DNA of 64,000 nucleotides from Amaurobius ferox. Lineage: Eukaryota; Arthropoda; Arachnida; Araneae; Amaurobiidae. Position 1 is the stretch's first letter; every line of letters starts with the position of its first letter. The translations under genes were made by a program, and so were the position numbers. Of this stretch, positions 24,622-36,712 are shown in pieces. Under the pieces are notes generated by a model, which made no database searches, was not told the origin of the DNA, and saw only the letters and a list, made by a program, of their open reading frames with translations. Location of the stretch: NCBI GenBank assembly GCA_951213105.1, contig OX578146.1, positions 108,611,776 through 108,675,775 of the forward strand, read 5' to 3'.

Positions 24622-25514
24622 TTACTTTCCTTATATACATAATGTATAAGGAAAGTATTGTGACGGGGTCGAAAATTCGAATTCGAGTTTTCGACGGGAG
24701 AGCACGTTTCAAGCATCCCTGAACACGAATCAAACATTTTTGAAGTGATGTCTGTGTGTGTGTGTATCAGTGAGTCTGTGGAGACGATAACTGACGAACG
24801 AATAGACCGATTCTAACCAAATTTGGTACAAAAACCACAATCCGTAAACACTGGAAGCCTATTGTTTTTATACGCAATCGAATGTTGAGAACCCACCTAA
24901 ATTTTCGAATGAAATTTTGAAAAAATCGTCAAAAAATCAAAACCACTAATAAAGTTACGCAAATAGACATTTCTTATGTAATTTTTCATTAGGAAACGCT
25001 TGACATACATTTTAGAACGCTAACATGAACCGTTCTCGAGATATTGCACATTTTTCAAAAAAATTATCAAAAAGTCATATAAAATAAAAAAAAATATTTC
25101 CTATTGAGAAACATGTTCACTTTTCATATGTAATATCATACGATAAATTGGGTGACATCATTCTCGTGGATCTAGCTCGTTCCATTCATGAAAAAAGCTA
25201 CTTTGAGTAATACTTTTGTATTTGAACGCCAATAGTCATTTATCTGCTGTAAGAATAACTTATTTCTCCGTCCATAACGCTTGGCGAGATTTTGGCGACG
25301 AATTTGGCGGAATGTCGCCAACATGGCGCTTTTTGAAATGTTGCCAAATTAACGAAAATCTTGCCAAATGGATAAAAATGACGACTAATTGCCGAAAATT
25401 CAATATCTTGGAAAGAATATTAGTATCTACTATAAGAAAAACCTATTTTTTTTACTGTAAAAGTAGTAAATTCATTACATTATATAAGGAAAGTCATGTG
25501 TTGCCCACATCAGA
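24622..25514 (-). mobile_element. A-type hairpin-ended element
   Basis: A 893-base member with both ends preserved (hairpin from 24622; TCTGATGTGGGC complement at 25514). The GT tract is short here. The 156-codon plus-strand frame at 25216-25686 starts inside it and leaves through its 5' end, so it is not a gene. Confidence 0.75.
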
Positions 25515-25737
25515 TTTTTTTTTTATTTCTACCAATCATACATATGGTATTGAAAACTTCAAATCTAAATTTGTAAAATATTTTGCTCAATACTTTACAG
25601 AGCTACAGACTTTTCAAAAATGGTCATTATTACCAAATGGCGGCCATCTTAGATTCTGCACCAATGTCTATAAATGCAATAACTAAAGAACTAATGATTC
25701 GAACTTGATAATTCTGTCACAAACTTAAAGCTATATA

Positions 25738-26012
25738 GAGTAGGGCAGACTAGTGGATTGCACTCGCACGACCCGAGTTCGATTGTCGGCTCTGCCTAAA
25801 TTGTCCCCATGTTCACACGGAGTACGGGCACGTTAAATATGTGGGTCCGTAAGTTTTTTCGAGGGGTTGGTGGTAGGGGAAGGAGGGTACGGTCCCTGTG
25901 GATGCCCGCGTCTACTGGATTCCGGTCTACATTGTGTGGCACTGTTTCGGCCGTTCAAACAAATACCTTACACCTTCTGGTAGGTCGGACGGCCTGGGAC
26001 GAACAAATGAGC
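25738..26012 (+). mobile_element. tRNA-derived SINE, 275 bases
   Basis: Flanked by the direct repeat AAAGCTATATA (25727-25737 and 26013-26023). The head resembles a tRNA: GGGCAGACTAGTGGATTGCA (A-box region), then GAGTTCGATTG (B-box). The body has CGTTAAATATGTGGGTCCGT, GGTTGGTGGTAGGGGAAGG and a TGGATTCCGGTCTA block; the tail ends GTCGGACGGCCTGGGAC. It would be transcribed by RNA polymerase III from the internal promoter and mobilised by a partner LINE. No RNase-active or coding part is present. Confidence 0.85.
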
Positions 26013-26023
26013 AAAGCTATATA

Positions 26024-26856
26024 TTACAAGTATATATTAGTAATATCAAAACAATAGTAAATTTACATTTTAATATTTTTATTGCATGTAAAGTGAAAGA
26101 AAAAGTTAACGTTAATGGGCGGTGAGAAAAAGCCCATAATATTATTTTCCGAAACTTGTTAGAAACACTAATTAATACGTGTGATGTATGTAAAACAAAA
26201 ATTGTATGTCAATATTTCTTATTAACTGAGAAAATAGCTTTTAAACATTATATACATCTGGTAAAAGTTTGAAAATCAATATTTCAATCATTTTTACAAA
26301 CACATTTAAAAAAAAAAAACATGTAATAAAAGATAACACAAAAATGGAACTATTAATATTTTAAACAGTAAAACCAGAACCAATGGATTTAATTTATCTT
26401 GAAGTTTTTGAATAGTAATTCAATAAATTGATTTTCCTTGAGTGTAATGTGTGTTCCTCCTGTAGTAGTCGTGTTAGAAGACACAAGTTTCATTATGTGT
26501 TCGTGTGGAATCCAACACACATCTAAAATATTTTGGCCATATATGATACAAAAATTTTAAGCTTCGCCAATTAACGTACCCTTTTCTTTCATAATTCTTA
26601 TTTTAAATTCCTATCTCATTTCACGCGCTTATTGTAACCACATCAAAATCTATCCCAAGCTCTTAATATTATCAGAGAAAGCCCATACTCGCTCTTTTCC
26701 TCTACAACAGCATATTTGGCCACTAATTCTAACCACAACGTAAATTTTCTCATTACATTTCTTCTTCTCTCTCAGCCTTGAATACCATACAGTCATAGAC
26801 TAAAAGATAGTCCTAAGATAAACTTTCTCATGTGTAATTGCAACCCTATCCCATTT
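26024..26856. other. No gene recognised
   Basis: AT-rich sequence between a SINE and a hairpin-ended element. No repeat unit, RNA or open frame of interest was found. Confidence 0.45.
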
Positions 26857-27019
26857 TTACTTTCCTTATACACCTTGTACGTAATGTATAAGGAAAGTAT
26901 TGTGACGGGGTCGAAAATTCGAGTTCGAGTTTTCGACGAGAGAGCACGTTTTAAGCATCCCTGATCACGAATCAAACATTTTTGAAGTGATGTCTCTCTC
27001 AGTGTGTGTGTTTGTGAAA

Positions 27020-27053
<34 letters not shown>

Positions 27054-27820
27054 GTGTGTCAGTGAGTCTGTGGAGACGATAACTGACGAACGAAAGGACC
27101 GATTCGAATGAAATTTGGTACAAAAATCACAATCCGTAAACTCTGGAAGCCTATTGTTTTTATACGCAATCGAATGTTCAGAACCCACCTAAATTTTCGA
27201 ATGAAATTTTGAAAAAATCGTCAAAAAATCAAAACCACTAATAAAGTTACGCAAATAGGCATTTCTTATGTAATTTTTCATTAGAAAACGATTGACATAA
27301 ATTTTAGAACGCTAACATGAACCGTTCTCGAGATATTGCACATTTTTCAAAAAATTATCAAAAAGTCATATAAAATAAAAATAAAAATATTTCCTATTGA
27401 GAAACATGTTCACTTTCATATGTAATACCATGTGATAAATTGGGTGACATCATTCTCGTGGATCGAGCTCGTTCCATTCATGAAAAAAGATACTTTGAGT
27501 AATACTTTTGCATTTGAACGCCAATAGTCTGCTATAAGAATAACTTATTTCTCCGTCCATAACGCTTGGCGAGATTTTGACGACGAATTTGACAGAATGT
27601 CGTCAACTTGGCGACTTTCTTAAATGTTGCTAAATTAACGAGAAACCCGCCAAATGGATAAAAATGACGCTAAATCAGTGAAAATGACGACTCACTGACA
27701 AAAATTTAATATCTTGGAAAGAATACAATATCTACTATAAAAATAATCTATTTTTTTTTACTGTAAAAGTAGGAAATTCATTGCATTATATAAGGAAAGT
27801 CATGTGCTGTTCACATCAGA
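26857..27820 (-). mobile_element. A-type hairpin-ended element
   Basis: A 964-base member, complete at both ends, with a GT microsatellite at about 27000-27053 that includes a TCTCTC variant. The minus-strand 131-codon frame with a His/Thr run is a translation of this repeat. Confidence 0.75.
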
Positions 27821-28154
27821 TTTTTTGTTCATTATGGAGTGGTCTGATGGTTTCTTATTCTTCCATATTAGATACAGAATACTGTTGAGTAACATGATAT
27901 CCTAGAAAACAATGAGTTTCGTTTATAGCTGCAAAGCTATGATTAGACTTAATTTCTGTAATTGTATATGACCTTTCATATCTCTCTACTAACAGACAGT
28001 CAACATTTTCAATTTAGATTCTGCTACAGTAATTTATTCAAATCATATGCATTCAATATCGCATCCTTAAATGAACTCTGGAAGCTTGCTTTGGTGGCCA
28101 TGCACTTTAGGGTGCTACTCATGGGGATAAAGGTAAGGGGGTTAAAATTTCATA
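27821..28154. other. No gene recognised
   Basis: AT-rich spacer ending at a TTAA-flanked element. Confidence 0.45.
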
Positions 28155-28158
28155 TTAA

Positions 28159-28938
28159 GGGGACGGTGGACATTGACATTTTTTTTTTGTTTATTTATTG
28201 ACTTAGAAACATAAAAATTTGTATAAATATTCCTTTTAACATTACTATATAAAATACCATTAATTTCTTTTCAATTTTGTTATAATTTTGTAATTTTTTT
28301 TAACGAAAATTTGAAAATGCTCCTTGCGTGCCTTTTGTTCACATTTTTGATTAATTTTACATTATGATCACTCAAAAACACATTATGAACAAATTTGGGT
28401 ATCCATTTTTAAATCCCTTAGAAAGTTAATTTTTTAAAAATATTTTTCTTCGTTAAAACTTCATTTTCATCATTTAATTAGGTTCTTATTCTCTTTCAAT
28501 TACCTTAATAAAGTCCAATTATAAAATGCATTACCAGTTTCATTAAAAGGTATGAAAAGTGTCGTCTTGCCAAATTTCATGCATTTCAGACAAAAAGTAA
28601 GACGCATGGAGCATTATAAAAATGTAAAACCTTTAAAAATTCCGTTTCGAAAAAAATGCATTCAACCTTTTGCTTACGGGTGGGGCAGTGTCCATCCCAA
28701 ACCTGCACCTACTGCCACCAGGTGCAATTTTCTGCCAGCGATTTCCATGGACGCCAATGCCTGCAAAGGGGGATCGGACTGTTTGGGATAGGGTATGAAA
28801 ATACCTGCCTTTTTAAGGGGTTCTTCGTTTGGGATGGGCGCTGTCCCACCCGTAAGCAAATATTAAATGTGTAAAATAATGTTATATATTAAAAACTTTT
28901 TTAGTCGATTTTTGCTCATTTCAACGTCCACTGTCCCC
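28159..28938. mobile_element. TTAA-flanked MITE with a nested small MITE
   Basis: The ends are GGGGACGGTGGACATTGA and the complement of CAACGTCCACTGTCCCC, each bordered by TTAA (28155-28158 and 28939-28942), which suggests a piggyBac-type target. The body is AT-rich and non-coding. A second element with its own 33-base inverted repeat sits inside at 28669-28860. Confidence 0.75.
28669..28860. mobile_element. Nested ~190-bp inverted-repeat element
   Basis: Arms 28669-28701 (TTTGCTTACGGGTGGGGCAG...) and 28828-28860 are near-perfect complements. The inside is GC-richer than its host and includes CACCTACTGCCACCAGGTGC, itself palindromic. No obvious target duplication was seen. Short frames across it are not genes. 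Confidence 0.65.
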
Positions 28939-28942
28939 TTAA

Positions 28943-29611
28943 GAAAACACTAATATCGTTTGAGACAATCATTCAGGTGGCGCTGGGGTAAGATCAGTAG
29001 TCTCACATTGCATTCATTTATATAGCGAAAGGCCTAAAGTATTTATTTAAACTGTCAATATTGTAAAAATAAATTAGTAGCGCAATACAAATTAGAACTG
29101 AAACAATAAAGAATATTACTACGTATTTAAAATTCTTTTACCTTTCAATTTATTTTATCTCCATATATTCTGTACTCTATTCTACAACTATGAAAAAATA
29201 CTGATTAAATATATTCATAATTAGGGAACCCTTAATTTAAAATAATCAAAAATACATATACTAAACACTACGTCTTTCTGTTATGGCCACTAACAATAGC
29301 GACTACTTTACTAACACCAACGCCACCCAGATACAATTTTCAAAGCATTATGGCATTTTCAAGCGATAAATTTCAAGCGATTTCATAGAGTTTTATCTCT
29401 TTCTTTCTAACTCCATAGTGCTACTTATACCATCGCAAGCTCTTTTTCTCAGCAAAATGTACTTGAGAAGCAAATGGATATTAATCATGGGTCCAATTCT
29501 CCAACAATCCTTTGTTATCTCGGTGGAGATAGAAATAATAGTTTCTATTTGTAGCAGGAAGTTGACAACTTGGTTGAGTTGCCACTGTTATATTCGTAAA
29601 CAAACCATTTT
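28943..29611. other. No gene recognised
   Basis: AT-rich sequence leading into a minisatellite. Confidence 0.4.
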
Positions 29612-29812
29612 ATGCTATAATTATAAATAATGTTCATCATAATTATAAATAATGTTCATTATAAATAATGTTCTTCATAATTATAAATAATGTTCATTAT
29701 AAATAATGTTCATTATAAATAATGTTCTTCATAATTATAAATAATGTTCTTCATAATTATAAATAATGTTCATTATAAATAATGTTCTTCATAATTATAA
29801 ATAATGTTCACT
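29612..29812. repeat. Minisatellite of ATAATTATAAATAATGTTCWT units
   Basis: About ten units of roughly 16-22 bases, in two alternating forms (with or without the ATAATT prefix). Confidence 0.85.
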
Positions 29813-30190
29813 CTTAGTTTTCGAAATAAAGTGGTTATAATTTCGATATTTTAGAATTTTAATCTAGGTTTTCTAATGGGTGGGAAAGCTGTAATATTTA
29901 AAATATGAGTGCTGCAACTTACTTCTTAGTGAAATATTTGTGCACAAGCACGAGATGTTTTGTTTTAAAAAAATTAGGAAGTTAAATAAAATTGGACATG
30001 CTAAAGACGTTTAATAATTGATGAAGTTTGAACAGAATAGACTGAAATGGAAATATACGTATTTAAGTACGTATTCGTGTGCAGCCAAGCATGTTTATAC
30101 TAGATTAACTTGAATCTATGTTGTTGTTACTTATGACCTCCTGTTCGGAGGAACCGAAACAGGACCAGTGACGCAGGAAGAAAGAACGAC
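29813..30190. other. No gene recognised
   Basis: AT-rich spacer between the minisatellite and the composite SINE. Confidence 0.4.
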
Positions 30191-30205
30191 ACACAAGACG
30201 AGAGA

Positions 30206-30318
30206 ACCAACAGTCCTACCGTGCTGAAAACACCGGTTCTCGTTAGATCGCCAAGCAGCATCGGGCGCGGTTAGTACTTGAGTGGGTGACCATCTGGGAA
30301 CACCGCGTGCTGTTGGCA
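30206..30318 (+). pseudogene. 5S rRNA-like sequence (head of the composite SINE)
   Basis: The start CCAACAGTCCTACCGTGCTG, the middle ACACCGGTTCTCGT, GCAGCATCGGGCGCGGTTAG, and the end GGGTGACC...CTGGGAACACCGCGTGC follow the eukaryotic 5S order through to TGTTGGC. A short deletion falls in the box A region (before AAGCAGC), and box C reads GAGTGGGTGACCATCTGGGA. Length is about 113 against about 119-120 normally. It is a mobile-element head rather than a genomic 5S gene, since no T-run terminator follows. Confidence 0.85.
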
Positions 30319-30627
30319 CATTTCGGGCGCGGTAGCCCGGTGGTTTGCGAGCTGGATTTGCACGCTGCCACAACTGCCGCCGTGTTTATGCGGAGTACGA
30401 TCACGTTAAACATGTGGGTCCGTAAGTCCTTCCGAGAGGTTGGTGGTAGGGGAAGGGGGGTACGGTCCTTGTGAATGCCTCCCCCCATTGGATTCCGGTC
30501 TAAATTGGGTGGCACTTCCCGGCCGTCCAAACAGTTACCTTACACCTTCCTGCCCCCTCGGACGAGTCGGACGGTCTGGGTCTTCAACACCTTCCTGCTA
30601 GGTCGGACGGTCTGGGTCTCAACAACA
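30206..30627 (+). mobile_element. Composite 5S rRNA + tRNA-type SINE, 422 bases
   Basis: A single retroposed unit is bounded by the 15-base direct repeat ACACAAGACGAGAGA (30191-30205 and 30628-30642). The first 113 bases are a 5S rRNA-like sequence. It is followed directly by the tRNA-type SINE (GGGCGCGGTAGCCCGGTGG, an A-box-like head from 30325, but with the B-box region degraded), then the common body and tail. The tail carries the GTCGGACGGTCTGGGTCT block twice. One duplication enclosing both parts shows they moved together. It is related in layout to SINE3-type (5S-headed) elements known elsewhere. Whether this exact fusion has been described is unknown to me. Confidence 0.85.
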
Positions 30628-30890
30628 ACACAAGACGAGAGATCAAAGTTTATTCCAAGAAAGCATCACTGACGAAGGTCGGAGAGGGTGCAGCTCCACT
30701 TTGACGAGGACCCAGAAGGCGGAAGTCTGACTTTATCCTCAAGAAACATCCATGCCTTATTCGGAATTCGAACCCGAGTCCCTCATGACAGCAGTCGAAG
30801 AAGCTATCCACTTCATCACCGGGCGGCACTTGAATCCAAAATCTCGTCATTACATTGTATAAGTCAAATGCATTGTAAGTTTGATTTATA

Positions 30891-31757
30891 CAGGGTGTCC
30901 CAAAAAGATTGAAACGCGCTTTAATTCTTTACCTGTTGGAGATAAGTGGACAATATAAATTGCAAAAATGTTCAAAGTAAGGTAGGAAATAAGATTACGT
31001 TAATGAAATAGTCCTCCCATTCATTTTCAAAAAGTTACACTTTTTAAATTTTTATACGATCCCCTTAGACAAATTAGGTCAACCAGAAATTTTTTATTTT
31101 TAATGCATGCAACAAGATCATTAAAAACACCGCATACCTGTATCTTTAAAATTGAGCGAGTTATATTTAATTGAAAATGAACATTGTGAATAGGAACCCT
31201 ATATCAAATTAGAAATGTAAATTTGTGACATATCACAAAAAAGATCAATGTATGCATATTTTAATTATGTGCCCCAACCGCGTAGTGAGTACCACTGATT
31301 TATAGGATCTCTGTCTGTGTAATGTTTTATTTAGATGCATTTGTGATAAAAAAATTTGACATACATTAACGTATTTTTGATCTAAACAATTTCCATCGTC
31401 AATTTGTTTATGATCGCTATTTTCACTGATAAAACAGCCTTTTACATGGTACGGAAAAGTGGCATAAGTCAGATTTTTCCTTTATCATAATTCAGTTGAT
31501 TTTAAAGATACAGATATGCGGTTTTCTTAATGATCTTGTTGCATTAAAAATAAAAAATTTCTGTTTGACCAAATTTGTCTAAGAGGGTCGTAAAAAAATT
31601 TAAAAAGTGTAAATTTTTGAAAATGAATGGGAGGACTATTTCATTAACCTAGTCTTATTTTCTACCTTACTTTCAACCTTTTTTCCAATTTACATTGCCC
31701 ACTTATCTCCAACAGGTAAAGAATTAAAGCGCGTTTCAATCTTTTTGGGACACCCTC
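30891..31757. mobile_element. Fold-back MITE with CAGGGTGTCCCAAAAAG ends
   Basis: The arms (about 30891-31165 and 31475-31757) are inverted and nearly identical. The outermost bases CAGGGTGTCCCAAAAAGATT pair with the complement of the right end, and TA borders both sides. The loop is AT-rich and has no transposase. It is a Tc1/mariner-type MITE by its ends and target. Confidence 0.85.
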
Positions 31758-31759
31758 TA

Positions 31760-34588
31760 TACCGCCAAAGAAGTTAATAAAATATTTTGAAGTGGAGTTT
31801 CCAGTCCGAGTATCCAGATGAAATCGGGGTCGAAAACTAAAAGTGCTAGCTAGCTATAAACAGTTCGCGAGTCATTTATAGCGCTTTGAAAGCCTAAACA
31901 AAACAAGCGAATCTGAAAATATCAAATTAACTTATTGAACTTCACTGTAATCACCGCCGATTTTTTAATATAGATCTTACCCATTTATACAAATCTTACA
32001 TATTGTTAATAGGAATACTTAAAATGTCAAATTACAGGTCCGCAAGAAAAAACGACATCTAATGGCAACCACTGTTATTATTTGAAGGTCCAGGTCGCTT
32101 GAACTTGACTGAAAATTCGGTGACATTGGCGATAAATTAACGAAATATCGTTAATTTGGTGACTTTTGGCGAGTTCTCGAATACTATAGATTGTACGTGT
32201 ACTGTAGATAATGTGAATAAGCGAGGGGCGCACATTTTAAATCCTGTCCCCCTCCATTTCATAGACCTTATATACTTGTAAGATCTATGCTCTATTCTTT
32301 CTCTGCGATATTCTGGCTTGGGCCCTCTATCCTTCTAAATACGTGCCCCAACATTTTCTTTTGGGCCCTCTCTAAAACACTCTGGTCGCGGTGTTTCACG
32401 GTATGGCTGTCCCGTCCCCGGATGCTAAGCCCCTGCCTTTACACTTGTATTAATGAAAAACGCAGATTCTTCCCCACCATTTCAGCATCCCCTTCCACTG
32501 CAAATCCTAAAATATATTTTCTACTACATGCGAACTACCCAATACGGGGCGTCGCTCAAAGACGGTCGAAATCGTGTAAAAATATGGCGCACGAATACAA
32601 ATCTTACTCCAGTAACACGGTATCTTCCGTTTTCCTTGGAATTTTTACTTTTTTTTTTTTTTATCCCCTGCTCTCTCCCGTAAACGGGAAAATCTCGCCT
32701 TTCCTGCGATCGATACCGCGCAGAGCTTTGGAGAGAACTGGAGATGTTGGAGAGGAGGGGGGGGGGAGGGCAGTATTGGACCCCCCCCCCCCCCCTAGTC
32801 GTTTATTAGAGGAACAAGCGATGGGGAATTGTTTGTTCTTAAATGTGCAATTATTCTGGGACCTCACGTTTTTGCTGAGGGAGGAATTCTTTAGGCTGAT
32901 TCGAAGTGGGAGGGTTTGATTGAACTAAAGATGCCTGTGTGGGTTTTAGTAAAGGTGAGGTGAGATAGACGAAGTACTTGGCTTCTGCAGAAAAGTGCTG
33001 AGATTTTTATTTTACCATATCAGTGTGTGTGGAGAACGTGCTGTTTTTCAGAATATTTTTTAAATTAAGAGTTTTTGATGGAAAATCACATTTCAGGATC
33101 GACCATTTTCGGAAAGGTTGTCGTCTGTGTGTGTGCGCGGGCATAAGTCAAACTAATGTTAGTATTATCACGAAATAATATGCGTCAATATATAATGTCA
33201 AAAAAATGTGATGAAAGCAGCATATGACTTTCCCTACAGATTTAAATTCACTTTTCATTTCATTCATTAAACATTTGATTGAGATTTTAATGGCATAAAA
33301 TAACACGGATGCTCGTTTGATATTATGTAAAATCTGCATTTTTAATGCATCTTCGTTTTCATTTGGCAACTTAACGTGTTTTGCAACATCGCCAGCTCAT
33401 CAAAGTTCCAAAGAATCTCAAGAAAGGTTCATCCTGAAAAAGGGGGATGGTTGCATTCGCTTCGCAAAAAAATTAAGTTTGAAAAGAACATTTAATTAAC
33501 ACATTTAATCATTAATCTTTCATTTCAGATTTTGACTTTTTTTTTTTGGGGGGGGGGGGGGGGTCATTTTACAAAGCATGAACAGTTATTATTTTTTTAA
33601 TCATACCAAAATCCAAACAGAGCCAGGGTAACTCACAAATGACTTAACTACTAGATTTTGTTAAAGATATCGTTTACTTTTTCTTTTAGGGGGGGGGGGG
33701 TAAAAATGGATACTGAAAAGAAATAGGTTTGTACGTTTTTAAACATTCCATAAAATAATTTTAGAAATTATCTCTAAGGAACGTATGGCATTTTTTCGAT
33801 GCATTATTTAGAAATACTTTTAAGTGCGCAGATCCTTTCTAAATTTTACATTTCGAAATAAAATTGTTTAATTATCTACTTTGCACACACTCCCCAACAT
33901 CGATTTGTCAGAACTCCAAGGCATCACAACCAAAAATGAGCTCTTGATTTAGTACAGCGGGTTTTACACTACTTTGAGGCAATAAATCACACATTACTAT
34001 AACCATTCCACTAAAATTTTACGAAAAAATATCGATAAATATTAAAACAGCGAAATCGACGATTTGTTGAACTCCCCCCCCCCCCCTCCTTTTTTTTTTG
34101 CAATTTCAACGTTTAACGCGGATAAAATATTGCAACCATAAAGTTATTCCTTCGGCGCACATAACAGTACAGTTTCAGAAACAAACAATCGACTATATAA
34201 TCAAGTATTTCCATGAATAATCGCTAGGCTACGGAAAACCATTTTTATGTTAAAAATGGCCTTATCGACACTGGTAAAAGCGAGGTGGACGTAGAAAAAT
34301 ATGGCACCATAAATTAACGAATTGTGTTTGCTGCCATTGGCTAGCCTCATTAATCAGAGAAAATTGTTTAGCCAATTAGAGTCGGTAACGAGTTTTGTCA
34401 TATTAAGAGCTACTGATGTTTTGTGCTGACGCTGGAGGTGAGCTAAGAAATTAATGACTGCAGATGGTTTCATCAGAGGTATAAATTACACAATAAATAA
34501 CTGATGGAGAAAGGCAATAGAAGTGGGTATGTAATGTGAAATGTTATTCCAATAATCCAGTCTTTCGAGTTACATTTAATTTATTTTA
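31760..34588. other. No gene recognised; G/C homopolymers and a B-type fragment
   Basis: From 32230 to 32940 base composition is more even. A 210-codon plus-strand frame occurs there, but it runs across G10 and C15 tracts (32757-32766; 32781-32795) and shows no domain. A hairpin-family 5' fragment lies near 33204-33310 (AGCAGCATATGACTTTCCC). Long G or C runs stand at 33548-33563, 33689-33700 and 34074-34086. The segment at about 34240-34450 is low-repeat and contains ATTAAT/CAATTAG motifs. Confidence 0.4.
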
Positions 34589-35110
34589 TTACTTTTCCTA
34601 CATACATAGGGAATATATGTATAGGTAAAATATTAGAATGGGGTTGAAAATTCAAATTCGAGTTTTCGATAAAAGAGCATGTTTCGAAATGAACTCGAAT
34701 CGAACCATGAATCATTTATGACCTCGAATCGAACGTTTATGAGGTGATGTATGTGTGTGTTAGTTTGCCTAGGGGGGAGGGGGGGGGAGAGAGAGGACCC
34801 CCTCCCCACCTCCAATTTTCAAAAGGATTTCTGAAAAAAAAAACATTAAAAAATCAGCCATTCAAATAATGATAAAAAAATAATCATTTTCATTAGAAAA
34901 CGAAAGTTGTATGTGAACTTTAATAAGCCAGCTTAAACCGTTCTCGAAGTACTATACGAAAAAAATCAAGACTCTTGAATATTGCTAAATGAATAATCAT
35001 TTTTAATTAGAGAGCTATTCATACAAACTTTAAAAACACATGCATAAACCCTTTTAGAAAAATCGCACATTTTCTAAATAAATTTATCAAGAAATATATA
35101 AAATTAAAAA
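34589..35110 (-). mobile_element. B/C-type hairpin-ended element, partial
   Basis: It starts TTACTTTTCCTACATACATA at the hairpin end, with GGGGTTGAAAATTCAAATTC and GAGTTTTCGAT blocks as in other members. The 5' end could not be located; homology fades by about 35110. A TG run and a G-rich tract lie at 34748-34795. Confidence 0.55.
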
Positions 35111-35220
35111 AGTAGTAAGTACCGTAAAATATCAATAAGTAAAATACACTTTGTGCAAAGGATAAGAAAAGCTAGAGCAACGTAAATGAACACAAATAAC
35201 ACAATAATGCAGCATACAGC

Positions 35221-35344
35221 TGTTTCGAGGATACGCTGGGTCCTCCTTCGTCAGTACGAGAGAACTAACAAACACGAAGTGCAGACTTCGGTTTTGTTGG
35301 TTGCATTGCACTGACGAAGGGGGATTCAGCGTATCTTGGAAACA
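35221..35344. repeat. Inverted repeat with 35-base arms
   Basis: Arms 35221-35255 and 35310-35344 (containing GATACGCTGGGTCCTCCTTC and its near complement) enclose 54 bases, which include a smaller hairpin CGAAGTGCAGACTTCG. A related phrase near 35690-35720 (ATTTCCTTCTTCAGTGCAAC) suggests the tail of a wider repeat family that I cannot name. Confidence 0.55.
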
Positions 35345-35917
35345 TCTATATTAATATATTGCCAAAAGGACTAAATTTCGATATAGTGTTTTATGCACTG
35401 CAAAAAATATTGTTCAGTTAATCTCCTTTTTTCTTTTTTTTTTCCTATTTTGCTGTTAATAAAGTGCTCTCTGATATCACTAAATTAATCAATATCACGA
35501 ACATATGATATCATTCATTAATGTTCTCTAATATCACTAGACAGTGAAGAGGTTAAATGCTTGGAGGGAAATAAACAAAGCTCTTCATTTTCGTTCACAT
35601 AATGTATAAATAAATAAATCAAGCACAATTAATAATTAACTGGATTATAACGTAAAATGCAGCGAAATAAAGATAAGCATACAAACGTTTCGGAAATCAT
35701 TGGATTTCCTTCTTCAGTGCAACGGGCCTGGACCTGAACGGCAAAATATGCTCAAGACTATATGTCGGCCAAACAAAAAATGGCTAAACGACAGATTCTA
35801 ATATAGTAATGCCACCTAGTGCGGCGATAACGAAGCAAAGCGAGAAAAAATAGAAAATCAAGGAAATACAAACTTGAGAAGAGAAAAAAAATCAATAAAA
35901 TGCAGAATATGTGCACT
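35345..35917. other. No gene recognised
   Basis: AT-rich spacer up to the SINE at 35932, containing the phrase noted for the inverted repeat at 35221. Confidence 0.4.
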
Positions 35918-35931
35918 CAACGTGCAGATGT

Positions 35932-36225
35932 TGAATGTTGTTGTTGAGACCCAGACCGCCCGACCTGCCAGAAAGGTGTAAGGTAACTAACTGTTTGGAC
36001 GGCCGGGAAGAGCCACCCAATTTAGACCGGAACCCAGTGGGGGAGGCATCTACAGGGACCGTACCCTCCTTCCCTTACCACCAACCTCTCGGAAGGACTT
36101 GCGGATCCACATGTTTAACGTGATCGTACTCCGCGTGAACATGGCGGCAGTTTTAGTAGGGGAGAATCGAACCCGGGTCTACCGAGTGCCATTACCGCGC
36201 GCTAGCCACTGGGCTACCGCGCCCC
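35932..36225 (-). mobile_element. tRNA-derived SINE, 294 bases, best-preserved head
   Basis: On the minus strand the head reads GGGCGCGGTAGCCCAGTGGC (A-box) and later CCCGGGTTCGATTCTCC (B-box), a clear tRNA-like RNA polymerase III promoter. The body and tail match the copies at 25.7 and 30.2 kb and end in GTCTGGGTCTCAACAACAAC. The direct repeat CAACGTGCAGATGT (35918-35931 and 36226-36239) flanks it. Confidence 0.9.
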
Positions 36226-36239
36226 AACGTGCAGATGTG

Positions 36240-36712
36240 AAAAAGAACAAAACAATGAAACAATATTTTGCAAACAATGACAAAATTTCATGCCATACTT
36301 CGGAGAAATAATGTGTCATTGACAAATAAAATCATCAACCAAATAACTCGGATTTTTATTGGTATATCCGTAAAGTCATAAATCCATATCTATAAAAATT
36401 TCATCAATAAAAAAATAAAGTAATCGCACCAAATTTCATTCGAATCGCCCAATCGTGTCGAGATATTCCCCTCCACAGATACATATCATCAACCTGCATT
36501 CTAGTCGAAATTTTGGCCCAATTGAGAAGCTTCCCTTTACACATACTACGTATTGATCAGACAGTCCAAAGAAATATCCTGGGGCTAAAATTAAAGAACC
36601 TCAGTACTTCGTTAAAATGCACGGCGTGTTTTCGTTTCGCCTTTAACAAGAAAGGGTTTTCAACAATATAAAGAACTTTCACCCGAAATAGTTTGTTTCC
36701 AAGTTTATCTTT
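36240..36712. other. No gene recognised
   Basis: AT-rich spacer between a SINE and a hairpin-ended element. The phrase AAATTTCATTCGAATCG near 36431 resembles the hairpin family body, perhaps an old fragment. Confidence 0.4.

Noticed and set aside
25216..25686. 156-codon plus-strand frame
   Set aside because: It begins inside an A-type hairpin element and exits through its end. Other copies of the element do not keep the frame.
29612..29812. CRISPR-like array
   Set aside because: Units are directly adjacent variants of one another without unique spacers, and the genome is eukaryotic.
30206..30318. Functional 5S rRNA gene
   Set aside because: It has a box A deletion, no T-run terminator, and is enclosed with a SINE by one target duplication.
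32287..32919. 210-codon plus-strand frame
   Set aside because: It crosses T, G10 and C15 homopolymers whose lengths are uncertain, has no domain, and overlapping frames are also open.
36150..36225. Genuine tRNA gene
   Set aside because: Only the A and B boxes resemble tRNA. There is no closing acceptor stem, and the sequence continues into the SINE body.
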